Shown here: positions 1 to 8,716 of the stretch, piece after piece
Layout of the letters: each line of letters opens with the position of its first letter
How positions within the stretch are numbered: position 1 is the first letter of the stretch
Source: Planctomycetaceae bacterium
Lineage (GTDB): Bacteria; Planctomycetota; Planctomycetia; Planctomycetales; Planctomycetaceae
Assembly: GCA_021732785.1 (NCBI GenBank)
Contig: JAKFUG010000006.1
Coordinates: 62,001-126,000 of the forward strand
Length of the DNA stretch: 64,000 bases
Direction of reading: 5' to 3'
Made by a program: the position numbers and the translations under genes
The notes under the pieces: generated by a model
What the model saw: only the letters and a program-made list of their open reading frames with translations
What the model was told of the DNA's origin: nothing
The model's database searches: none

Positions 1-756
1 CAGGAGGTCGATGACGCCTCGATTCCATCTCAAGAGACCGCCGTTGCGACGGCGTCGATTCACATCAAATGGCTCACACGTCGTCCCGATGCTCAGGATA
101 TCAATCTGGTCGATGGGCCAGCGCAGGGCCGTCATGGCTTCAATCAGGCCCACCATTGCCGGACAGTTTGCCCACACACCACCGTCAATAAATGCTCGGC
201 CGTCGTGGTCTGTATAAGCATTGAAGTACGTCGGTGCTGCCGAGGTTGCGAGGGCCACGGTTGTGGCTGGTAGCTGATAGTCCATTCGGTACGCGGGACA
301 ATGTGCTGTTTTGAAAAGTTGGATATCACCATTGAGCGCGTTGAACGCTGGGATCACCAGTCGATTTCGGGAGGCTCCGAAGTGTTGCCCGCCAAGAACC
401 CTTTGCAATTCGCCTGCGAGGACTGTTTGCGAGTGCTTCGGTTGCATGACGTGGCGCCAGATTTCGGCAATCTTGCCTCGAATCCCGGCGGCGGGTGGAG
501 GAAAAATCACGGGCCCCCGCTTGACGTACAGATCGACGATTTCACTCAAGGGGACTCCAAGCCCAATGGCGACCGCAATGATACCGCCAGTTGACGTACC
601 GGTGATCAGATCAAAATGATCGCTGATGGACTTGCTGCTCAGTTTTTCCAAAGTATGAAGCACTGAGGCCGTGAAGGCTCCCTTCACGCCGCCCCCATCC
701 AGTGACAGGATGCGATATCGTCGCCGTGAATTAGTTTCTTCGGAATCGTCGCTCAT
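1..756 (-). CDS. capV: Patatin-like phospholipase, CapV-type CBASS effector (C-terminus beyond window)
   Basis: Predicted lipid hydrolase that degrades membrane phospholipids when activated by a cyclic nucleotide, killing the infected cell. The 252 visible residues carry the patatin signature: glycine-rich DGGGVKG (20-26, oxyanion hole), nucleophile elbow GTSTG (53-57, Ser55) and DGG (Asp191), the Ser-Asp dyad. The ATG at 756 overlaps the end of the upstream E2-like gene by 26 nt, so the two are translationally coupled. It is third in a leftward operon after the CD-NTase and E2 genes, which is the usual CBASS layout with a CapV effector. The frame is open to position 1, so the C-terminal part, and possibly a further operon gene, lies outside. 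The family call rests on motifs; the CBASS role is inferred from the neighbours. Confidence 0.92.
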   Translation of the reverse strand, partial: MSDDSEETNSRRRYRILSLDGGGVKGAFTASVLHTLEKLSSKSISDHFDLITGTSTGGIIAVAIGLGVPLSEIVDLYVKRGPVIFPPPAAGIRGKIAEIWRHVMQPKHSQTVLAGELQRVLGGQHFGASRNRLVIPAFNALNGDIQLFKTAHCPAYRMDYQLPATTVALATSAAPTYFNAYTDHDGRAFIDGGVWANCPAMVGLIEAMTALRWPIDQIDILSIGTTCEPFDVNRRRRNGGLLRWNRGVIDLL

Positions 757-1186
757 AGCCCGCCTTTCGAATCGTTATGGGGATCTCGGGATGAATTCCA
801 CCGCCGAGCCATTCTCCCGTCGCGTGCCAGACTTCGTAGAAGTAGAGCCACAGGGATGTCCAAGGGAGAATAGTGTGGGCAATGGGATCGTCCGGCTTCC
901 ATTCGCCACCTCCCGGCAGGAACAAACAGAGCCGCTCCTGTGAGTACATGTGCGGTATCTTTTCGCCGCCAGCACCCTTTCGAAGTTCTGGATTCACAAC
1001 ACGAACTTCGGGGCTCCGACCGCCCCGCTGATTGACGCAGACCGTGTAAGTTGCGGAAAGCTCGGAGGGCCGAAGTTCGCCAACGGCGGACAATGTGGCA
1101 CCGCAAATCTTGCTGCGGAAGTTTGGCCACCACAGCCTGAGATACGCCAACTGCTCTCCCAAACCCAAGACACGTTGCGGAATCAA
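731..1186 (-). CDS. Stand-alone E2-like protein of a type II (short) CBASS operon
   Basis: A 151-residue ubiquitin-conjugating-enzyme-like protein. In type II CBASS, E2-like activity attaches the C-terminus of the CD-NTase to a target and primes nucleotide synthesis. The recognisable core is His79, then the RLCLFLP segment with the presumed catalytic Cys87, then the LPWTSLWLYFYEVW stretch (108-120) and GEWLGGG (124-130), typical of short bacterial E2s beside CapV. No E1 or JAB gene is visible between the operon members, hence the 'short' type. No ATG fits. A TTG at 1184-1186 overlaps the TGA stop of the CD-NTase, a coupled arrangement that gives a product of expected length; a longer reading into the CD-NTase frame would add non-homologous residues. 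The stop overlaps the patatin start. Confidence 0.85.
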   Translation of the reverse strand: MIPQRVLGLGEQLAYLRLWWPNFRSKICGATLSAVGELRPSELSATYTVCVNQRGGRSPEVRVVNPELRKGAGGEKIPHMYSQERLCLFLPGGGEWKPDDPIAHTILPWTSLWLYFYEVWHATGEWLGGGIHPEIPITIRKAGYERRFRRN

Positions 1187-2355
1187 TCGTTGTCTCCATG
1201 GAAGTGATTCGACGGCATTCGCACGCTGGTCGCTGCCGAAATCGCTGCTGGAACCAACAGGCCCGACTGTGCCTGAACGTGCAATGAGCGATTGGTCCGG
1301 GGACGAACGACACTGCGATCGGCCAGCGACTTCACCGCATTGCGGACCGGCGATTCGCCAAAGAGTTCGGACAGTTCCTGCTCGATGGCGTGAATTCCGC
1401 GTAGCGCCTGCAATCGCTCCCAACGCTCCAGGAACGCCGTCACTGCGGTGCAGAAATCCCGATATGCGGTTGGATTAGAGTCCCATTTTTCACAGATGTT
1501 CTCGGACGAATGTGCCGGATTGGTCAACCGTAGGCGTTTTCCCGACTCGATTGTCTGGACGGTCGATTCGAGAATCGAATGCAGCGAGTCCGTGCAGAGT
1601 TGTTGCCCTCCATAGAAATGGCCACTGAGCGTCGTCAGGATGATTGACGGCGGAGCCAGGTTGGGGCGGTCGACATAATCGACATCCCGCCAACGTTTGA
1701 AGAGCTGCACGCTTCGTTTCAGCGCTGGCTTGGAGTGAACGGCCTCTTTTTCAGGGACCGGATCGACTTGGGCTCGCGCGTACTTGGCATTGAGCGTCCA
1801 GACTGGAATGCACAGATCTTCGAACCAGACCGCATAGTCCTGCGGATTCGTGGATTTCCACACGTTGTTCGCGGGGTGCTCAAGCGCGAGATCGGCATTC
1901 AGGTCCGGAACGAGAATGCAATTTCCACCGCAGGCGGAATCAGGAATCGCCGGAGCAATGTCGAGATGGAAATCACCGGCATATTCGAGCCGAATGCAAC
2001 GTGGCATTCGCTTCATCATTGGCCGGTAAAGCTCGTTGGCGTACAGGCGATCCCAGATCAACTGATACAGTTCCCCAGGATGCCAATCCTGGGAGGCGGT
2101 CAACTTGCAGACCGCATCGAGATCGAATTCGGATTTTCCGATGGGCTTCGTCGTCGTCCCCAGGCGTTGCGACCCTTGCGGGAAAATATGCGGATCAAAT
2201 CCCCAGAGGGGACTGCCTTCGCGTGAAAGCCAGTCCGCGACGGCTCCATAGTGGCTGCGTGCTTTTCCGTCTTGCGTTTCCGTCAATTGCAACTCGACGC
2301 AGACCAATTCCAGTAGCGCGTCCAGCGTATGATTTGCGGATGCCGTTAGATTCAT
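1183..2355 (-). CDS. CBASS CD-NTase (cGAS/DncV-like cyclic oligonucleotide synthase)
   Basis: A 390-residue nucleotidyltransferase expected to sense infection and make a cyclic di- or trinucleotide that activates the patatin. Motifs: GSQRLG (61-66) is the Gly-Ser turn of the polymerase-beta fold, EFDLD gives metal-binding Asp78 and Asp80, and Asp132 in FHLDIAP is the third acidic residue. Length suits the DncV-like group. The ATG at 2355 is preceded by GGGAGG about 9 nt upstream; a TTG at 2403 would add 16 residues without a comparable ribosome site, so it was not chosen. First gene of the leftward operon and divergent from the IetA-like gene across about 190 nt. The clade and nucleotide product cannot be told from sequence alone. 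Confidence 0.92.
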   Translation of the reverse strand: MNLTASANHTLDALLELVCVELQLTETQDGKARSHYGAVADWLSREGSPLWGFDPHIFPQGSQRLGTTTKPIGKSEFDLDAVCKLTASQDWHPGELYQLIWDRLYANELYRPMMKRMPRCIRLEYAGDFHLDIAPAIPDSACGGNCILVPDLNADLALEHPANNVWKSTNPQDYAVWFEDLCIPVWTLNAKYARAQVDPVPEKEAVHSKPALKRSVQLFKRWRDVDYVDRPNLAPPSIILTTLSGHFYGGQQLCTDSLHSILESTVQTIESGKRLRLTNPAHSSENICEKWDSNPTAYRDFCTAVTAFLERWERLQALRGIHAIEQELSELFGESPVRNAVKSLADRSVVRPRTNRSLHVQAQSGLLVPAAISAATSVRMPSNHFHGDND

Positions 2356-2480
2356 TGACAAGTCCTCCCATTTGACCGCCCCTGGACGACTCTGTTGCGA
2401 CAATCGCAGAACTCGTCCATCAAATCACCCCTGATTTCCGCAAGAATACCGCCGAGAACGGACGATGTCAACGTTCTGTG

Positions 2481-2509
2481 TTGAAAAGTAGCCCACTCTG
2501 TGCCACAAT
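2481..2509 (+). promoter_or_regulatory. Candidate sigma-70-type promoter for the AAA ATPase operon
   Basis: TTGAAA (2481-2486) and CACAAT (2504-2509) are separated by 17 nt, 34 nt ahead of the AAA ATPase start, with a GGAG ribosome site at 2532-2535. It lies in the gap shared with the divergent CBASS operon. A match to consensus only. Confidence 0.4.
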
Positions 2510-2542
2510 GGGGCCAGCACAAATGCTCGAAGGAGACACGAA

Positions 2543-3664
2543 ATGGACGAAGCCAAAGAACAAGGCAAGGATTTAGTCCAGTTGGCGCGACTCGCGTTGG
2601 CCGGACGTCCTCAAGATATTCAGACTTATGTGACGCGGATCTCTCGCAAGTACCAGAAGCTTTCACCAGAACTGGGCGAGCAACTGAAGGAATTGATGAA
2701 GCTCGCGCCAACCCGACAGTCGCCGCTCCGCAGTGAAGGGGTCGCGACGATTCCGGTGGATCGCGACAGCCGTTTGCAATTGCTGCGTCACGAACCGGGG
2801 GCTAGGCTGGAGCATGAACCAATCTGGACGGCGACCGTTGCCGAACAATTGGGGCAAATCGTCTCGGAGCATCTCCGCTCTGACGAACTCCTGGCCAAAG
2901 GGCTGGCTCCCACTCGAACAGCGATCTTCACCGGTCCGCCCGGTGTCGGCAAGACTCTGGCGGCGCGCTGGCTGGCGGCTCAACTCGATCGTCCGCTGCT
3001 CACGCTGGATTTGTCAGCGGTGATGAGCAGTTTTCTGGGTCGTACTGGCACCAATGTCAGGCACGTTCTCGACTATGCCAAGGGCGTGACATGCGTCTTG
3101 TTGTTGGACGAACTTGATGCCATTGCGAAGCGACGTGATGATGCGCAGGAGGTCGGCGAGTTGAAACGCTTGGTGACCGTGTTGCTGCAAGAAGTGGATG
3201 ACTGGCCGGAAGGAGGGTTATTAGTCTCGGCGAGTAATCATCCCGAACTTCTGGACCCTGCCGTCTGGCGACGATTCGAAATGCAGATCGAATTTGAACT
3301 TCCAGAAAAAGACGCCGTGCAACAGGCCATTCAATTGTTTGTGGATGATGCGGCGGCACTCAATGGCAGTTGGTCAGCCGCTCTGGCAGAGGTGCTCTGC
3401 GGCCAATCCTTCAGCGACATCGAACGCGAACTCAAGAGCCTGCGGCGGCAAGCGGTACTCAGCAAATGCCCCCTCGCAGATCTCTTTCCCCGACTGATAC
3501 GCCAGCACATCGACGGTCAACCCAAAACCGCCAGGAAAGACATTGCCTTGCGACTGGCAGAGGCCGGTCTTTCCCAACGTTCCGTTCATGAATTGACAGG
3601 AATCAGCCGTGATACACTCCGGAAGCTGAACCAGGCGGACGAACACCCTTTGGAGCAGAACTGA
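2543..3664 (+). CDS. ietA: AAA+ ATPase of an IetAS-type defence pair
   Basis: A 373-residue AAA+ ATPase. Walker A is GPPGVGKT (131-138), Walker B LLLDELD (186-192), followed by a sensor-like SASNHPELLDPAVWRRF stretch. After a lid region the C-terminus (about 337-366) reads like a helix-turn-helix (LSQRSVHELTGISRDTLRKL). The gene is followed after 1 nt by a subtilisin-like protease; this ATPase plus S8 protease pair is the ietA-ietS arrangement, first described in plasmid incompatibility and later reported as antiphage. The ATG is preceded by GGAG with good spacing. The ATPase is presumed to control or present substrate to the protease; what triggers it is unknown. Six genes from here to 12.56 kb lie close together on one strand. 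Confidence 0.85.
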   Translation: MDEAKEQGKDLVQLARLALAGRPQDIQTYVTRISRKYQKLSPELGEQLKELMKLAPTRQSPLRSEGVATIPVDRDSRLQLLRHEPGARLEHEPIWTATVAEQLGQIVSEHLRSDELLAKGLAPTRTAIFTGPPGVGKTLAARWLAAQLDRPLLTLDLSAVMSSFLGRTGTNVRHVLDYAKGVTCVLLLDELDAIAKRRDDAQEVGELKRLVTVLLQEVDDWPEGGLLVSASNHPELLDPAVWRRFEMQIEFELPEKDAVQQAIQLFVDDAAALNGSWSAALAEVLCGQSFSDIERELKSLRRQAVLSKCPLADLFPRLIRQHIDGQPKTARKDIALRLAEAGLSQRSVHELTGISRDTLRKLNQADEHPLEQN

Positions 3665-3665
3665 G

Positions 3666-5888
3666 ATGGCTAAGCAACCCAATTTTCTGCTCGGCAACGG
3701 GCATCGACTCACTTCACCAGTAAAAGTTGGCAAGGGAATGGAGCCGAAGGCTCCGCCTTACGATTTGGGCACGGCCAAACAGCGATTGTCTTCCCAATTC
3801 GCGACGGCAGTTGCCGAATTCGCCGAATTACCTACGGCAGCGTGCCCCGACGGATACACGGTGGGACTCATCACACTTCATCCTCAATACACCGCCAAAT
3901 CCTACTTCCCCGACGACCTCCTCAAAGACGCACGCATGCAGGCGATTGGATCACGTCCTGCACGCGTGACGCCGGAGCAGTGGACGAAGAAATCCGCTCC
4001 CGAAGAATCACCAACGACCGAACTGTTTGTTGCCGCCAGGCGCGAAGATTTCGCCGCCTTCGCCAAGCAGTTGCCGCGAATCTCTGAGTCCGACAACGCT
4101 TCCCGAGATTTATTTAAGGTCGAAGCCTTTCGCGCTCCACAGTCGAAAGACCGGATTCAGCGAATCAACAAGAAACTCGATCGTCCGCTGTTGGAGATTG
4201 TTCTCCACACCAGCGGCATCCGCAGACCAGCCCGCATACTGGAAGCCTTTGAGGAATACGCACAGTCGCTGGACCTTAAACCGGATCTTGACCGCCGCTT
4301 TGAAGTGGGAGCACTGTGCTTCCTTCCCATGCGGGCTCCTCGCGAGTTGATTGACGAACTCAGCAAGTTTTCGTTTCTGCGCACGATTCGCGAAATGCCG
4401 GGATTGCGACCACTCCGCCCCATCATCCGTGCCACAGCGAAGTCCAAGCCTTTTCCTGTGTCGCTGCCGAATCAGGAGCCTCTCGACAAACAACTTCGGG
4501 CGGCCGTGTTTGATGGCGGGATCTCGGAAGAGATGGGGAATACGTCTTTTGCAAACGCCCACGAGCCAGAGGGGATTGGAGCCGCAGTCGATGGCTACGT
4601 CGATCACGGGACGGCAGTGACGTCGGCGCTTCTATTCGGCCCGATTGTCAAAGGTCAGACGCTCCCGCAGCCCTATGGTGTTGTCGATCATTACCGGGTG
4701 CTGGATGATCAGTCCAGCAACGATCCCTTCGAACTCTATGATGCACTCACCCGCATCCGTGACGTTTTGCAGTCCCGCGATTACTCGTTTATCAATCTCA
4801 GCATCGGCCCGTCACTCCCCATCGAAGATCATGAAGTCCATGCGTGGACCGCCGTGCTGGACTCGTTGTTGGCTGACGGCGAAGCGCTGACAACCGTGGC
4901 TGTCGGAAACGATGGAGAAAAGGACCATGAGTCGGGTAATGCGCGCGTTCAAGTCCCATCCGACTCGGTGAACTCACTGGCGATCGGTGCGGCATGCAGC
5001 ACGAGCAAGACTTGGGGCCGTGCCTCCTATAGTTGTATCGGCCCCGGTCGCAGCCCAGGACTCATCAAACCCGAAGTCGTCGCCTTTGGCGGCAGTAGCA
5101 GTGAACCATTCTTCGTGCTCGACCAATCCGTCAGCATTGCCACCCCCGATGCCGGCACCAGCTTCGCATCGCCATTTGCCTTGCGCATGGGGATGGGAGT
5201 GCGGGCTCACTTTGGGGCGAGTCTCTCACCCTTGGCAATCAAGTCGCTGCTCGTCCATTGCTCGGAACCTGCCAAGAAAATCCCTGTTCATGAAATTGGT
5301 TGGGGCCGAATTCCTCAAGACCTGGAGGCCATTGTCATCTGCCAAGAAGGCGAGGCCCGAATCGTTTATCAAGGTGATCTCACTCCGGGTCAGTACTTGC
5401 GAACGCCGGTGCCCCTGCCTCAAGGAACATTGGCAGGCATGGTAACCGTCACCGCCACGTTCTGCTTTGCCTGTCAGACTGATCCGCATGACCCCGGCAA
5501 CTATACGCGTGGGGGGCTCGATGTGACGTTTCGACCGCATGCCGACAAATTCGGCGAGGATGCCGTTCACCCAAAATCACATTCCTTCTTTCGGCAGACC
5601 GACTACGACACCGAGAAAGAGTTGCGACACGACGCCCACAAATGGGAAACGACCCTGCACCGCCGTTGCCGCTTCCGAGCGGCGACCCTGAAGGACCCGG
5701 TGTTCGACGTTCACTATCAGGTTCGCGAATCGGGACAGGCGTCATCGGGCGAAAAAATTCGATATGCCCTGATCATCACGGTCTCAGCTCCGAAGGTCAA
5801 AAACCTCTATGACCGCATCGTCCAGAGGTATCAAACCCAACTCGAACCGATCTTGCCGGTGATCGAAGTCCCAATTCACGTTCGGTAA
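3666..5888 (+). CDS. ietS: Subtilisin-like S8 serine protease of an IetAS-type pair
   Basis: A 740-residue cytoplasmic protease with no signal peptide. The catalytic triad is visible: Asp283 (AVFDGGI), His314 (VDHGTAV) and Ser499 (GTSFASP), with the oxyanion Asn415 in VAVGND. An N-terminal region of about 270 residues precedes the protease core and a roughly 200-residue beta-rich C-terminal part follows, as in other long intracellular S8 proteins paired with AAA ATPases. The start lies 1 nt after the ATPase stop, so the genes are almost certainly co-translated. The triad is intact, so the enzyme should be active. Its target may be a host protein, which would make the system abortive, or a phage protein; sequence cannot tell. 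Confidence 0.88.
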   Translation: MAKQPNFLLGNGHRLTSPVKVGKGMEPKAPPYDLGTAKQRLSSQFATAVAEFAELPTAACPDGYTVGLITLHPQYTAKSYFPDDLLKDARMQAIGSRPARVTPEQWTKKSAPEESPTTELFVAARREDFAAFAKQLPRISESDNASRDLFKVEAFRAPQSKDRIQRINKKLDRPLLEIVLHTSGIRRPARILEAFEEYAQSLDLKPDLDRRFEVGALCFLPMRAPRELIDELSKFSFLRTIREMPGLRPLRPIIRATAKSKPFPVSLPNQEPLDKQLRAAVFDGGISEEMGNTSFANAHEPEGIGAAVDGYVDHGTAVTSALLFGPIVKGQTLPQPYGVVDHYRVLDDQSSNDPFELYDALTRIRDVLQSRDYSFINLSIGPSLPIEDHEVHAWTAVLDSLLADGEALTTVAVGNDGEKDHESGNARVQVPSDSVNSLAIGAACSTSKTWGRASYSCIGPGRSPGLIKPEVVAFGGSSSEPFFVLDQSVSIATPDAGTSFASPFALRMGMGVRAHFGASLSPLAIKSLLVHCSEPAKKIPVHEIGWGRIPQDLEAIVICQEGEARIVYQGDLTPGQYLRTPVPLPQGTLAGMVTVTATFCFACQTDPHDPGNYTRGGLDVTFRPHADKFGEDAVHPKSHSFFRQTDYDTEKELRHDAHKWETTLHRRCRFRAATLKDPVFDVHYQVRESGQASSGEKIRYALIITVSAPKVKNLYDRIVQRYQTQLEPILPVIEVPIHVR

Positions 5889-5949
5889 TACGCCCCGTAC
5901 GTTTCCACATGACAGGAAGGAAATAGTACAATTGCCGGTGAGGTAAACC

Positions 5950-7404
5950 ATGACCACAACCACTGCAACCAACCGGAGAACATTCCAGGAACTGCTACCG
6001 GAATTGATTGATGCGTATTCTTTGGCTCCCTTGGAATCGCACCCGTTGGCGGATCATACGAATCGGCTGACACCGGCGTTTGCTTCACTGAGCGACAGTA
6101 TCTGGACGGCATTGCCCATAACCGATTTCTCAACAGCCATGACGCATACGGACGTGGCGCGTTCGGTCGGTCAGTGCGCCGCGACTTTGGAACAGAAGCA
6201 ACAAGATGTGCGACAATTTGTGGAATCAATCTGCTATCACGCAGTTGAGTTGCGTGTTCGGGGGCCGCACATTCCGGACGCACGGGCGTCGGCATTGCAA
6301 TCTGCCAGACTCCCCCTGTTGGAAGCCGTCAATCAAGTCACGCAGCCTTTGCGACCTGCGCTCACGGCCGATCTGATGGCCCAGCCGCTGAGTGTTGTGC
6401 ATCCGGAAGTCAATGCGTGGGTTCGCGAAGCATGCCATACCATCGCAGGGCAGTTGCTGTTGTCGATGCATGTCCTGGTGGAACTGGAAACGGTCGGCGT
6501 GATCGAATGGCCGGGCGAAACGACTTGCAAACTCCATTTCTTTCGCCATTTGGTCACGCAGGACCGCATTCGTACTCAGACCACCCGACAAGTTACGGAG
6601 GATGGCGACTCGGACAACCAAATTGTCCGGGTGACTGAACTGCGGCAGACGATGGGCCGCAATCTCTATTCGATCGAACGTCACGAACATCATGTGATGA
6701 ACGCCGAAGTGAGAGAAGTCGATCGCACACAGTTTCCAATTCCCCAAACCTATCAGGAATTCATTCACGCAATTCCCCCGTGGATCAAGCAGTATGTCCG
6801 AATTCTCGAAGGGGATCTGATCCTGGAGCGTGTCACCCAGCGTGACCTGCGGGAAGAAACCTGGGAAACGACGGCCGTGCAACGGACTGCCTACGAAATT
6901 GAGCCTGCGATCTTGCTTGGTCACTATGTCATCACCGGCTGGGGGCAACAAGAAGTCGACCGCGAACAATTTCGCCGAAATCGAATCGCCCAGCGGGAAC
7001 CTCAGGCTGAGCCGGTCAAAGATGACTCCTCGCGGCGCAATGCGGGGAAACAATTCTCCGAATTAGCTCCGCTTGCCAAAGCAACATTCGCGGCCGCTGT
7101 CGCAGTAATGCTGTTCAGCCGCTTGCAACACAGCGTCATGGTTCCCCTGGCGCTGTTGCTGTCCTTGGCAGCCGTGGGTCTCCACGGACGCACTTTTGGC
7201 CTTCAGTCGCTCTGGCGAAATGGTGATGTTGACCGGTTGTTTGTGGGGGCAGGCACGATCGCCATCGCTTCGAGCCTATTGGCGATTGAATCCGCTCTCT
7301 ATGGCGTGTTGTACGGCAGTTGGACAATGGTCGGTTGGTCATTACCGGTGGGAATCGTGGCCATGATCACGTGGGGCATGGCGTCCTCACGGCAGCCAAG
7401 GTAG
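5950..7404 (+). CDS. Unrecognised protein: soluble region plus four C-terminal membrane helices
   Basis: 484 residues, family not recognised. The first 365 or so residues are soluble, largely helical at first, then carry a strand-rich middle part (about 180-300) with many charged residues. Four hydrophobic segments follow from about 372 to the end, so the protein should sit in the inner membrane with its large N-terminal part in the cytoplasm. No signal peptide, P-loop or catalytic motif was found. It starts 61 nt after the protease gene on the same strand, with GAGG ahead of the ATG, and is followed after 6 nt by the next membrane protein. Being locked between IetAS and three further membrane proteins, it may belong to the same functional unit; that is inference. 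Confidence 0.75.
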   Translation: MTTTTATNRRTFQELLPELIDAYSLAPLESHPLADHTNRLTPAFASLSDSIWTALPITDFSTAMTHTDVARSVGQCAATLEQKQQDVRQFVESICYHAVELRVRGPHIPDARASALQSARLPLLEAVNQVTQPLRPALTADLMAQPLSVVHPEVNAWVREACHTIAGQLLLSMHVLVELETVGVIEWPGETTCKLHFFRHLVTQDRIRTQTTRQVTEDGDSDNQIVRVTELRQTMGRNLYSIERHEHHVMNAEVREVDRTQFPIPQTYQEFIHAIPPWIKQYVRILEGDLILERVTQRDLREETWETTAVQRTAYEIEPAILLGHYVITGWGQQEVDREQFRRNRIAQREPQAEPVKDDSSRRNAGKQFSELAPLAKATFAAAVAVMLFSRLQHSVMVPLALLLSLAAVGLHGRTFGLQSLWRNGDVDRLFVGAGTIAIASSLLAIESALYGVLYGSWTMVGWSLPVGIVAMITWGMASSRQPR

Positions 7405-7410
7405 GCCATC

Positions 7411-8706
7411 ATGACTTCGACATCTCCCAACAATCGTCGTGGTGTCGCCGAGCATCTCACGCATTCACAACTGATGCTCTCCGCCTTTACGGTTGTGTTG
7501 TTGCTCGCGGGATGGTCGATCTTCGTCTGGTTTGGAATTGGCACATTACTCGCGCCACCAGCACCGCCGACTCCACCTCCCTCACCGTCTCCCGTCGGTC
7601 CCCAGCCCCCAATTCCAGTCAAACCTCCGGTATCCAAAGAGATGCCCTATGAGGAAGTCGAGCGTGACCTACTGGGTACGTTGCAACGAAGTGAGATCAC
7701 TGCTCGTTTGCTACCGCTTCAGAAGCTTCTCGACGAAGCCCAGTCGCTGAATTTGGGTTGGACCCGTCGAATTCAGGACTTACGGACCAGTGCTGACGGA
7801 CGCCGCTTGGCTACGGTCGACTTCGCAAGACGGATTCGCTTTCTGGAACAGGCGGCTGCACAGATTAAGCTCGACGAAATCCGCCAAGATCTGGACAAGA
7901 TCGACGTCCAGGTCCGCGATGTTCGTGGTTCCCTTCCGAGCTTTCACGAAGTCGACGTCACCGTAAGCCGTGCCAGCACGGAATTGACCAGCGCCACCGC
8001 CACTCTCCGGCAATGTGAAATGGCGATCAAGCAGATGCTTTCCGCATCGCCGCAGTCGCAGGCCGACTCATTGCAACAGGTCCTTGATTCTTTGGATCAA
8101 CAGGATAGCAGCGACATCAAAGCGATGGTGAATTCGCGGTTGGAAAAGCTCAAAGAAGCACAGACTGACGCAGAGCGCGTGGCCTTTGATCGTCAGCGGC
8201 AATTGAAGGCTGACCTCAAGAATGCTTCGATGGCTTTAGGACAACAGGAGACCGAATCGGCCGAAATTTTGCGAACCGCTCAAGACGCAGACAAAGCAAC
8301 AGCGAAGTCGCTGGCTGATCAGCGGGCTGCTGCAAAAAAACAATTGCAACAGGACTACCCGGCCGTTCGCACGTTGCTGACTCCATTCACGTCCAGTGGA
8401 TATCGTCAACTCGATGCCTCGTCGCGACTCGTTCCCACGGCGGATTCTCTGCCCCTGTCATATTCTGGTTTGCTGCGATCGGGGGCACTGGAAGATACCA
8501 AGAAGGGACTCGAAGCCCTGTTTCGAATCGGACAACAGAAAGATGGCTTCGGAGCGACCAATGATCGGTCACTGGGAGCGTTTCCCGAACTGACTTCCGA
8601 GTTCGATATCGGCAAGCCGGACATCGTTAAAAAACTCAAACAGGCCCAATCGTTTTTGCGCACTTACGGCGAAGCGATGGTTGAGGCCAAACTTCTGTCA
8701 CCCTGA
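7411..8706 (+). CDS. Membrane-anchored coiled-coil protein A, paralogue of the next gene
   Basis: 431 residues. One hydrophobic helix (about 22-44) is followed by a proline-rich linker (46-75) and a long charged, Gln/Ala-rich helical region likely to form coiled coil (about 80-330). The last 100 residues match the end of the next protein: a LLTPF start, a YRQLDASSR stretch, LSYSGL, then SLGAFPEL and a closing KLKQAQSFLRTYGEAM...AKLLSP segment. Topology is single-pass; the side of the membrane is uncertain because the helix lacks a clear cleavage site. Gaps of 6 and 10 nt to the neighbours indicate one transcript. Function unknown; the layout resembles a scaffold or stalk rather than an enzyme. 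Confidence 0.75.
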   Translation: MTSTSPNNRRGVAEHLTHSQLMLSAFTVVLLLAGWSIFVWFGIGTLLAPPAPPTPPPSPSPVGPQPPIPVKPPVSKEMPYEEVERDLLGTLQRSEITARLLPLQKLLDEAQSLNLGWTRRIQDLRTSADGRRLATVDFARRIRFLEQAAAQIKLDEIRQDLDKIDVQVRDVRGSLPSFHEVDVTVSRASTELTSATATLRQCEMAIKQMLSASPQSQADSLQQVLDSLDQQDSSDIKAMVNSRLEKLKEAQTDAERVAFDRQRQLKADLKNASMALGQQETESAEILRTAQDADKATAKSLADQRAAAKKQLQQDYPAVRTLLTPFTSSGYRQLDASSRLVPTADSLPLSYSGLLRSGALEDTKKGLEALFRIGQQKDGFGATNDRSLGAFPELTSEFDIGKPDIVKKLKQAQSFLRTYGEAMVEAKLLSP

Positions 8707-8716
8707 AGACGCCGCC

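Noticed and set aside
753-1313. Minus-strand frame of 186 codons across the E2 gene
   Set aside because: It overlaps the CD-NTase and E2 genes out of frame and is Arg/Ser-rich, typical of a shadow.
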